Position numbers and translations under genes: made by a program. The notes below the pieces were generated by a model, which saw nothing but the letters and a program-made list of their open reading frames with translations, made no database searches and had not been told where the DNA came from. 21,556 nt of DNA from Sulfuricellaceae bacterium (GTDB lineage Bacteria; Pseudomonadota; Gammaproteobacteria; Burkholderiales; UBA9220), in assembly GCA_019911985.1 (NCBI GenBank), contig JAIOJO010000301.1, forward strand, positions 1-21,556, given 5' to 3'. Shown here piece by piece: positions 14,843 through 21,338 of this stretch; positions within the stretch are counted from its first letter, which is position 1; the number at the start of each line of letters is the position of its first letter.

Positions 14843-15043
14843 ATGAAGAAGACCCGAAATACGGTTCCGCTGACACAGCGGGAAGTAAAGGCGTTCTTGA
14901 GTAGGCCCCAAATCCAGGTGGGGTTTGAGGTCGCGGTGACCTCCGAAATAGATCCTTCGGATGGCCGGAAACGCGCAAAGAGGCAAGACTGTTTTAATGC
15001 GCAATCAGCGTCGTGGCCCAAACAAAAGGGTACTAAGCGGTGA
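14843..15043 (+). CDS. Small hypothetical protein
   Basis: This 66-residue frame starts MKKTRNTVPLTQREVKAFLS and then reads RPQIQVGFEVAVTSEIDP before a basic C-terminus. The first half looks like ordinary protein and the end (QDCFNAQSASWPKQKGTKR) looks less so, which may mean a truncation. GGGGGTG precedes the ATG. It has no recognised family. Around it, 14681-14842 holds only the two inverted repeats and 15044-15165 holds nothing I can support. Confidence 0.35.
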   Translation: MKKTRNTVPLTQREVKAFLSRPQIQVGFEVAVTSEIDPSDGRKRAKRQDCFNAQSASWPKQKGTKR

Positions 15044-15165
15044 GCGCTGTATCGACTGGGTAAGCGTTCCTGACCTCGCTGGACGAAGAAGCCATTTCGA
15101 GGACGGAATCGTGCCATTTTGGATCAAAAGGACCTTTCTGCAGAAGGCCGAGAAAACATCCCTCC

Positions 15166-15194
15166 GGGCAGGCAATACCTGCCCGATATTTTTG
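15166..15194 (+). terminator. Probable rho-independent terminator
   Basis: GGGCAGG and CCTGCCC form a 7-bp stem around CAATA, followed by GATATTTTT. It separates the small-gene region from the DUF1294 gene at 15254. Confidence 0.7.
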
Positions 15195-15253
15195 GGTGCT
15201 TGGCGTGCCCGCCTCTCCACCATCTCGCGTCCTTAAGGATAATCCGGGTTGAT

Positions 15254-15538
15254 ATGAACACCCTCTCGATCTGGGTTTTCTCGCTGTACGCGGGCATGAG
15301 CGCCGTCACAGCCGTCGCGTATGCCTGGGATAAATCCAGAGCGCGGCGCGGCGGGCGGCGCGTATCCGAGCAAACCCTGCACCTGATGGCCGCGCTGGGC
15401 GGTTGGCCGGGCGCGGCGCTGGCCCAGCGGGCTTGCCGCCACAAAACCCGGAAAGCTTCGTTTCAAGCCGTATTCTGGCTCACTGTCGCCGCCCATCTTG
15501 CATTCTGGGCCTGGCTGTTGATTCGCCGCTACGCTTGA
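15254..15538 (+). CDS. DUF1294 small membrane protein (intact copy)
   Basis: This 94-residue protein starts MNTLSIWVFSLYAGMSAVTA. It has an N-terminal hydrophobic helix (about 5-23), the conserved AYAWDKSRAR block, a middle section with SEQTLHLMAALGGWPGAALA, and a second hydrophobic helix near the C-terminus (about 72-90; FWLTVAAHLAFWAWLLI). This is the DUF1294 pattern; its role is unknown. It is intact, unlike the copy at 4336-4511. A GGGTTG sequence near the ATG is a weak ribosome binding site. It lies 114 bases before the ABC-F gene on the same strand. The reading frame extends upstream to 15119 without support. Confidence 0.85.
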   Translation: MNTLSIWVFSLYAGMSAVTAVAYAWDKSRARRGGRRVSEQTLHLMAALGGWPGAALAQRACRHKTRKASFQAVFWLTVAAHLAFWAWLLIRRYA

Positions 15539-15652
15539 GTACCTGAACGGCGCGCCTGGTTTTCCCTGGCCTTGCCATCCGCCGGCATTCCGCACGTAGC
15601 GGCATCGATCCGGCCGCCGGTTCCGGGCGGCGTATCTGCTATCATGGCGGCC

Positions 15653-17506
15653 ATGCTGAATATCACCCATCTCCATTACCTCGTCGGCGGCAAGCCGCTG
15701 TTCCAAGACGCCTCGCTGCAAGTCTTCGCCGAGCAGCGCATCGGGCTGGTCGGCACCAACGGCAGCGGAAAATCCACGCTATTTTCGCTGATACGCGGCG
15801 AACTCAAAGCCGACAGCGGCGACATTTCGCTGCAGGCCGGCAAGACCCTGGCCTACGTCGAGCAGGAAATCGCCAACTCCGAGCGCGCCGCGCTGGACTT
15901 CGTTCTCGACGGCGATGCCGAGTTGCGCCGCCTGGAACGGGAACTCGCGCGGGACCATCACGACGACGTCTGGTTCGAGGCCCAGCACCGCTTCGAGGCC
16001 ATAGCCGCCTATACCGCCCCGGCGCGGGCGGCGACTTTGCTGAACGGGCTGGGATTCGCCACCGCCGACCTGCAGCGCCCGGTGGCCAGCTTTTCCGGCG
16101 GCTGGCGCATGCGCCTGAACTTGGCCCGCGCGCTGATGCGCCGCGCCGATTTGCTGCTGCTGGACGAACCCACCAACCACCTGGACTTGGAAGCCATCCT
16201 GTGGCTGGAACAGTATCTGGCGCGCTATCCCGGCAGCCTGCTGATCGTGTCGCACGACCGGGAGTTCCTCAACGCCTGCGTCAACCGCATCGCCCACCTC
16301 AACAACAAGACCATAGACGTCTACAGCGGCAGCTACGACGACTTCGAGCGCGCCCGCGCCGAGCGGGCGGCGCAGTTGAACGAGAAAATCCGCCAGCAGA
16401 ATGCGAAAATCGCCCACCTGGAAGATTTCGTGCGCCGCTTCCGCGCCAAGGCCACCAAGGCGAAGCAGGCGCAGAGCCGCCTGAAAGCGCTGGAGCGGCT
16501 GGAGCGCATCGCCCCGGCGCACCTCGAAAGCGGCCATTTCGAACTAGAAATCGAAGCCCCGGAGCGCGGCCCCGACACCCTGCTGCGCGCGGAAGGTGTG
16601 GGGTTCTGCTACGGCGAGCGCATACTGCTCGGCCGGGTCAACCTGACCCTCCGCGCCGGTGCGCGCATCGCGCTGCTGGGACCGAACGGTGCGGGAAAAT
16701 CGACCCTGATCAAGCTGCTGGCGGGCGAATTGCAGCCCACCGAAGGGCGGCTGGAAATCGCCCCGGATATCCGCATCGGCTACTTCGCCCAGCACCAGCT
16801 TGAACACCTCGACAGCGCGGCCACGCCTCTCGCCCACCTGGAGCGCATCGCGCCCGGCAGCACCGCTCAGGAGCTGCGCAATTTTCTCGGGCGTTTCGGC
16901 TTGGGCGGCGAGGACGAGAACAGGCCGGTGGGCGGTTTTTCCGGCGGCGAAAAAAGCCGCTTGGCATTGGCGCTGCTGGCCTGGCAAAAACCCCATTTGC
17001 TGCTGCTCGACGAACCCACCAACCATCTCGACCTGGACATGCGCGACGCCCTCACCGTGGCGCTGGAGGAATACACCGGGGCGATGGTCTTGGTGTCCCA
17101 CGACCGCAGCCTGATCCGCGCCAGCGCCGACGAATTGTGGCTGGTGGCCGACGGCGGCGCGGTGCCTTTCGACGGCGATTTGGAAGATTACCGCACCTGG
17201 GTGGAAACCCGCCGCGCCGCCGTGGAAACGCCCGCCAAGCCGGCCGCGGAGAAACCCAAGCGCGAAGCTCCGGTGAAGAAAAAGGCGCTGCTGTCGAAGC
17301 AGGCTAAACTGGAAACGGAGCTGAACCAAGCCCAGGCGGACTTGAGCGAAATCCAGCGCCGCCTGGCCGACCCCGCCACCTACGCCAACCCAGCCGATCC
17401 GGCCATCGCCGAACTCAACGGACGGAGGGAAGCGCTGGAAGCGAAAGTGACAGCGCTGGAAGAAGCCTGGCTGGAATTGGAAATGGCCTTGGAAGAAGCG
17501 ATTTAA
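15653..17506 (+). CDS. ABC-F family ATPase, YheS-like
   Basis: This 617-residue protein has two ATP-binding cassettes and no membrane segments. Cassette 1 has Walker A GTNGSGKST, signature SGGWRMR and Walker B LLLLDEPTNHLD. Cassette 2 has GPNGAGKST, SGGEKSR and LLLLDEPTNHLDLDM. A linker with the charged coiled-coil-like stretch RRFRAKATKAKQAQSRLKAL sits between them. The C-terminus (about 540-617) is a predicted coiled coil, and its ending (AWLELEMALEE) resembles YheS more than Uup. ABC-F proteins bind the ribosome and relieve stalled or problematic translation; the exact role of YheS-type members is less clear. I start at ATG 15653, which gives the usual family N-terminus; ATG 15644 is an alternative. 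Confidence 0.93.
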   Translation: MLNITHLHYLVGGKPLFQDASLQVFAEQRIGLVGTNGSGKSTLFSLIRGELKADSGDISLQAGKTLAYVEQEIANSERAALDFVLDGDAELRRLERELARDHHDDVWFEAQHRFEAIAAYTAPARAATLLNGLGFATADLQRPVASFSGGWRMRLNLARALMRRADLLLLDEPTNHLDLEAILWLEQYLARYPGSLLIVSHDREFLNACVNRIAHLNNKTIDVYSGSYDDFERARAERAAQLNEKIRQQNAKIAHLEDFVRRFRAKATKAKQAQSRLKALERLERIAPAHLESGHFELEIEAPERGPDTLLRAEGVGFCYGERILLGRVNLTLRAGARIALLGPNGAGKSTLIKLLAGELQPTEGRLEIAPDIRIGYFAQHQLEHLDSAATPLAHLERIAPGSTAQELRNFLGRFGLGGEDENRPVGGFSGGEKSRLALALLAWQKPHLLLLDEPTNHLDLDMRDALTVALEEYTGAMVLVSHDRSLIRASADELWLVADGGAVPFDGDLEDYRTWVETRRAAVETPAKPAAEKPKREAPVKKKALLSKQAKLETELNQAQADLSEIQRRLADPATYANPADPAIAELNGRREALEAKVTALEEAWLELEMALEEAI

Positions 17507-17841
17507 CGGCTTTATTCTATCTCGCTATTTGCAACCTGAGCTTGGATCGAACGCTTTTTACTGTTGAACGATCCTGATTCACGAAAAATTGTTTTAGTTG
17601 GAAACTAGCTTTTCGAGCCATCGGGTCGAAAAGAGCCATTGCTTGAGTTTCTTTTGAAGTTCCACACTTTCCACTGACCGGAAGCAAATCACAAAGCAGC
17701 CAAAGCCTTGGCAACCCCATCGGCCCGCTTGTCGGCCATAGCGGACTGTGGGTATTTTATTAGAGTGTCGCCTGCCGGATGTCCGCTTTTAGTTTCGAAC
17801 TGCATCCAATGTGCGGAATTTCAACCAAAGAAGGTATGGCT
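17507..17841. other. 335-base stretch without a supportable gene; boundary of the AT-rich island
   Basis: A 67-codon minus-strand frame (17517-17720) and a 38-codon frame just upstream of it are open, but neither has a ribosome binding site or a recognisable family. They partly read like a decayed coding region. Base composition shifts here from GC-rich (ABC-F gene) to AT-rich (island), so this looks like the left edge of the acquired segment. No att-like repeat or terminator is evident. Confidence 0.5.
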
Positions 17842-18312
17842 CTACTCATTGATGGATGATATTTCTTCGACACCAGCAATCTCAGCGAGCATTCCCATGT
17901 AGCTCTTGAGATTTACCTGCAATTCCTTCAACTCTTTTCTAAAAAGAGCGCACTGTTTACGATCTTTAAATGCCCCTTCTTCAGATAGCTTATGCCAGCA
18001 AGCCGTGAAGGGTCGAACTATTTGGTTTAGAACGATGATGGCGATTTTTGCAAATCCTATTGAGTCTTTCCCATATTTTCTCAATATACCTCTGGTAATG
18101 CCAAAGAGGCTGTATACACTTTCCAAAGCACTAGATTCCATCCCCGAATTATCAGGCAGGGGCTGAGTGGCGATTCTCGTCAGCAACTCTACATACATTT
18201 CCCAAGCCGCCTCAGAATCTTTAACTTGAGGCTCCCATTCGGATTCAACGAACCCAAGGTTGAGCTTCAACCCTTTCATATCCCAGTTTTCAAAAAGCTT
18301 TTTTATCTTCAT
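17842..18312 (-). CDS. Small helical protein, last gene of the putative defence operon
   Basis: This 156-residue protein belongs to no family I recognise. It appears almost wholly alpha-helical, with charged amphipathic stretches such as VKDSEAAWEMYVELLTRIAT and RKQCALFRKELKELQVNL, and a moderately hydrophobic middle (IGFAKIAIIVLNQIVRPF) that is probably a buried helix rather than a membrane segment. No signal peptide is present. It follows the Nmad2 gene after 35 bases on the same strand, so it is probably the final gene of the unit. A GGGATA sequence is the only possible ribosome binding site. It could be a regulator, an adaptor for the TIR protein or a structural subunit; none is shown by the sequence. 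Confidence 0.75.
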   Translation of the reverse strand: MKIKKLFENWDMKGLKLNLGFVESEWEPQVKDSEAAWEMYVELLTRIATQPLPDNSGMESSALESVYSLFGITRGILRKYGKDSIGFAKIAIIVLNQIVRPFTACWHKLSEEGAFKDRKQCALFRKELKELQVNLKSYMGMLAEIAGVEEISSINE

Positions 18313-18347
18313 AGTTAAAATATCCCGACATGCCAGTGCGATTCTAA

Positions 18348-18995
18348 TCAGGTAATTTTCCCGCTAGATTGGTCAACCCTTTTCTGTGCAGCCGAGAAAT
18401 CAAATGGGTCATCTAGAACTAAGTTCATTCCCCTCTTATTCTGCTGCTCTAACTCATAAAGGAAAGTGGCTACATCTTCACTGGAAATTAATTTTTTGCT
18501 TTCACCAATGTGGTTCTTATAGCCGATTGATGCAAGGTCAATAGGCGGGGCAGATTTACCAAAGTAGTAAAAATGATTTGATACCAGTACGTTCTCGGAG
18601 GATGTATCTCTCCCCATATTTTTTTGGTTTGTCGTGCCATCCGAGTTGCTGTGGTGTGAGTCTTCTTGGATCCAAGCATCGCTCCCTGGCTCTTGATGAT
18701 ATATGTTATCCCCCACCATCATTACTAGACTACCGTTCCTCGCCGGCCTCTTTCTATAGAACCGTGCATCAGACCAATATTCATTAAAAGTTAAAATCTC
18801 AGAAACCTTCATTAGATAGATACTTTTACCTGTCGCATTTAGTCGGCGTCCACCAACCCCCATAATCCAATCGCCAATCTGTGCGTGACGCCTTATTTTT
18901 GGCTTGCATGTGGCAAGAGTGCAATATCCATGAAATGGATTTGGAGCAAAACCAAAGTCTCGGTCAACGACGTAAATGTAAAGGTAATTGCCCAT
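18348..18995 (-). CDS. Nmad2-family protein (nucleotide modification associated domain 2)
   Basis: This 215-residue protein has the N-terminal block DRDFGFAPNPFHGYCTL (about residues 11-27), then TCKPKIRRHAQIGDWIMGVG, and later LTFNEYWSDARFYRKRPA and VSNHFYYFGKSAPPI. I recognise this as the Nmad2 family, predicted from gene neighbourhoods to take part in modification of nucleotides or bases in phage and bacterial conflict systems; no biochemical activity is established to my knowledge. The DRDFGFAPNPF and GDW motifs are candidate active or binding sites. It starts 5 bases after the TIR gene stop, so the two are tightly coupled. Length is normal. The last 30 residues (DDPFDFSAAQKRVDQS) look like a flexible tail. 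Confidence 0.8.
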   Translation of the reverse strand: MGNYLYIYVVDRDFGFAPNPFHGYCTLATCKPKIRRHAQIGDWIMGVGGRRLNATGKSIYLMKVSEILTFNEYWSDARFYRKRPARNGSLVMMVGDNIYHQEPGSDAWIQEDSHHSNSDGTTNQKNMGRDTSSENVLVSNHFYYFGKSAPPIDLASIGYKNHIGESKKLISSEDVATFLYELEQQNKRGMNLVLDDPFDFSAAQKRVDQSSGKIT

Positions 18996-19000
18996 TGCTT

Positions 19001-19486
19001 CTAACAGACTGGATGATAACCGTCTTGCCTTGAGCTTGGGCTGCCGTCAGGGTTTTGGAATATCGAGTTGCCGTTAACAGCATTTATTATGCTTTCTGCG
19101 TTCCAACCGACCCACGATGTACCATAATTCTTTAGTGCCTCCGGTAGCTCAACTTTGTCTTTCAGGCCTTGTTCATAAACACCCACTATGTTCTTGCCTT
19201 GTCTTTGAGCTTCTTTAATCTCCCAGTTTACCCAAGGCCGAGTATGCGTTTCCTTGCCTACGAGAACGATAACCGTACCAGCCCAAGACATTTTCATTCT
19301 GAGCAATCTCTCGATGGTCTTCTCTTTGACAAGCCCCTTATCTAACCTCTCTTGGTTAGCAGGTTTCGCACGAATCGAACTATTCCGTATTTCGCAACCA
19401 TTCTTGCTGAGTAAGTTCGTCATCTTATCGACTAAGGCATCATCTTTGTGATGATGGCTAATAAACACGTTTTTCTTCATGCTCAT
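19001..19486 (-). CDS. TIR-domain protein (ThsB/DUF1863-like), candidate immune effector or signal maker
   Basis: This 161-residue protein is a single TIR-like domain. It opens with the first strand and loop KKNVFISHHHKDDALVDK (box 1-like) and has a central strand TVIVLVGKETHTRPWVNWEI. The Glu at about position 89 in VNWEI occupies the place of the conserved catalytic Glu of NAD-cleaving TIR domains, so activity on NAD is plausible. The helix with KEAQRQGKNIVGVYEQG follows. This is the TIR group seen in bacterial defence loci such as Thoeris ThsB. No ThsA partner gene is present. The start at 19486 has a strong AAGGAG site. It lies 30 bases after the dCTP-deaminase-like gene and 5 bases before Nmad2, in one transcript. 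Confidence 0.87.
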   Translation of the reverse strand: MSMKKNVFISHHHKDDALVDKMTNLLSKNGCEIRNSSIRAKPANQERLDKGLVKEKTIERLLRMKMSWAGTVIVLVGKETHTRPWVNWEIKEAQRQGKNIVGVYEQGLKDKVELPEALKNYGTSWVGWNAESIINAVNGNSIFQNPDGSPSSRQDGYHPVC

Positions 19487-19516
19487 TTATTTCTCCTTAG
19501 ACTTAGATGCAAAGGA

Positions 19517-20326
19517 TCACTGGGCTTTATCCGTGGCTTTATTTTTGTCAGGCAACTTATTCGCGTCAAGGTTTTTCGTGTCCGACATCGATTTTTCGCT
19601 ATCCAATGTAGATTTCCGCTCACTCGGTTTAGCTACTTCACCGTTTGAGTGATTAATCTGGAAGATCACCAAACCCACAACCAAAGTGGACAGTATCGAT
19701 ACCGTTGCGATAAGGCCCGTAACTTTATTATTAACTTTGTGAACCTCATCCTTGATGTCATCCTTAAATGATTTAACACTTTCAGAAATTGTTTGTGGTG
19801 AGAAAATAGGGCCGTGAATTGGATCTAGTATCTTGAGATCTAAGTCGGTAATTGGAGGGTGGATTTTTTGTTTTTTGGTTTGGCGATCTAAGTCCGCAAG
19901 CCACATTAAAAAGAGGGGCATCCCACGTTGAAGTTTTATCGGCATAGGGCCTGCGTTAAACACAGAAAAAACCAAACGCCCTTTATAGCCCGGATCAACA
20001 TGAAACCCTGAAACGTTCACAAGCCCTTTGAATTTTGTTGATGCCTTCATCGAAATAAACGCAATACACTTATCCGATATGCTGACCGCCTCTTCTGTCA
20101 GTAGGAAAGCGAACTGCCCTGATGGGATGTTAAAAGCCTCGTCTTTAGCTAGCTTTCTTTTAGTGTTTTGACTTGGGTTAGGTTCATAGCTATCTGGCGT
20201 AATAAATACTTCTGGGCCAACGTGCAACGTATACGAGGCACAGTCAATATTCTCAGCTCCATACCCCTCCGTTGTTATACAACTTGCTAGCTCTTCTTCA
20301 AGTTTTTCTCCGCTCCAGAATGGCAT
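19517..20326 (-). CDS. dCTP deaminase/dUTPase-fold protein with C-terminal membrane anchor
   Basis: This 269-residue protein opens MPFWSGEKLEEELAS, as many dCTP deaminases do. Residues about 5-170 form the trimeric dCTP deaminase/dUTPase fold, with MKASTKFKGLVNVSGFHVDP and GYKGRLVFSVFNAGPMPIKL. By eye, the positions of E. coli Dcd Ser111, Arg115 and Glu138 are Ala, Phe and Ser here, so ordinary deaminase activity looks unlikely, although the HVDPGYKG aspartate shared with dUTPases is kept. A helix (about 203-224; VTGLIATVSILSTLVVGLVI) is a good single membrane anchor, followed by a polar Lys/Asp-rich tail. It probably binds a nucleotide at the membrane. It overlaps the upstream gene by 29 bases across a run of eight G. 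ATG 20341 is an alternative start. Confidence 0.83.
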   Translation of the reverse strand: MPFWSGEKLEEELASCITTEGYGAENIDCASYTLHVGPEVFITPDSYEPNPSQNTKRKLAKDEAFNIPSGQFAFLLTEEAVSISDKCIAFISMKASTKFKGLVNVSGFHVDPGYKGRLVFSVFNAGPMPIKLQRGMPLFLMWLADLDRQTKKQKIHPPITDLDLKILDPIHGPIFSPQTISESVKSFKDDIKDEVHKVNNKVTGLIATVSILSTLVVGLVIFQINHSNGEVAKPSERKSTLDSEKSMSDTKNLDANKLPDKNKATDKAQ

Positions 20327-21338
20327 TTCCTCCCCCCCCATGTTTTGTTAGCCAAAGATTCCAAATATTGACTAAGGTCTGATTCCTACACAACTCAATT
20401 GCCTCACGCATTTCACGCTTCCAGCCTCTTTTTCTTGCTGCATAGGCGCAACAAATTAGGAATAAATTCTTATACCCTGTTGGCATGCCAGAACGATCAA
20501 TGGAGATAAGGGAGCTGAGTTCTGCTGCTGTTAATTTGTTGGAGGCGAGCAAATGTAATCGGCTATACACCGAGCTGATAACCTCGTCCGAATAGTGCTT
20601 GCTCAGTGCCAGGTTGTCAGTGTTTTTAACTGATTCGCGATCGTGATCCAGTGAGTATTGCTCAAGATCATGAGAGTAAGCATGAAGGCTGTCGCTAATT
20701 TGGTAGTACGTGCCTAATTCTAAATTTAACCAGCCTGCTAATATTTCTTGAAGAGTTGTGAATTGGATAATGTTATATGGCATACCAAGAAACACATCAT
20801 TGCTTCTCATTACTTGGAGCCACTCAAGTTTATTATTCCGTATTTTTGGCATTGAACAAATATTGCATGGAATATCCGCCGCAGCAGGTTCGCCTTTGCT
20901 CTTTGGAAAATCAGTTCTAGGATCCCATAGCTGAATAACGACCTGTCGCGTCTCAGGATTATTTGTTAATGCTTGGTATGTCGCTTCCAATTGATCTAGG
21001 CCAAATTGTTTTTTAATCCTATATCCATATGCGCCATGGTATATATTTCCATTGCCTGCGAATTTCGGCAAACTTGGATTCCAGAAATTTATAAATTCGG
21101 CATTGTTATCACCATTTAATATCCAGAAAACTTCAGCTATTGCGAATGCTGGGCTAATTGCAGGGGTTCTAGAAGTAATCCAACGTTGCCTTGGATCTGA
21201 TATTTGAAAGCTGGCGTGTATTAATTCTTTACTCTCACCCAGCCGAGTCATTTGGTTTGCGCTATCACCATTGATTAGCGTATCGGTAACCTCTCGCCAA
21301 ACGCTATTCGCATCAGAACCTTCAAAAGTGTTAAACAT
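20298..21338 (-). CDS. Thymidylate synthase-family protein (possible base-modification enzyme)
   Basis: This 346-residue protein is longer than typical ThyA (about 264). It keeps the fold landmarks: AEVFWILNG, the tryptophan-rich FINFWNPSL, IYHGAYGYRIKK, catalytic Cys about 158 in DIPCNICS, RSNDVFLGMPYNI (Arg/Ser/Asp about 178-181, Asn about 189) and SDSLHAYSHD (His and Tyr about 219 and 221). The His normally following the catalytic Cys is Asn. The retained Asn in PYNI favours a uracil over a cytosine substrate. Residues 270-346 are an extra helical tail. It may methylate or hydroxymethylate dUMP or a related nucleotide. ATG 21338 overlaps the preceding stop (ATGTTTAA), and its end overlaps the next gene. 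Confidence 0.86.
   Translation of the reverse strand: MFNTFEGSDANSVWREVTDTLINGDSANQMTRLGESKELIHASFQISDPRQRWITSRTPAISPAFAIAEVFWILNGDNNAEFINFWNPSLPKFAGNGNIYHGAYGYRIKKQFGLDQLEATYQALTNNPETRQVVIQLWDPRTDFPKSKGEPAAADIPCNICSMPKIRNNKLEWLQVMRSNDVFLGMPYNIIQFTTLQEILAGWLNLELGTYYQISDSLHAYSHDLEQYSLDHDRESVKNTDNLALSKHYSDEVISSVYSRLHLLASNKLTAAELSSLISIDRSGMPTGYKNLFLICCAYAARKRGWKREMREAIELCRNQTLVNIWNLWLTKHGGGGNAILERRKT

Noticed and set aside
4500..15250. Integron cassette array (several small toxin-antitoxin genes together)
   Set aside because: Genes face both directions, many are large, and I see no attC-type sites or integrase.
17517..17720. 67-codon minus-strand gene
   Set aside because: No ribosome binding site and no family; the region reads like decayed or non-coding sequence.
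19001..19486. Canonical Thoeris system
   Set aside because: Only a ThsB-like TIR is present; no ThsA-type gene is in the window, and the neighbours are nucleotide enzymes.
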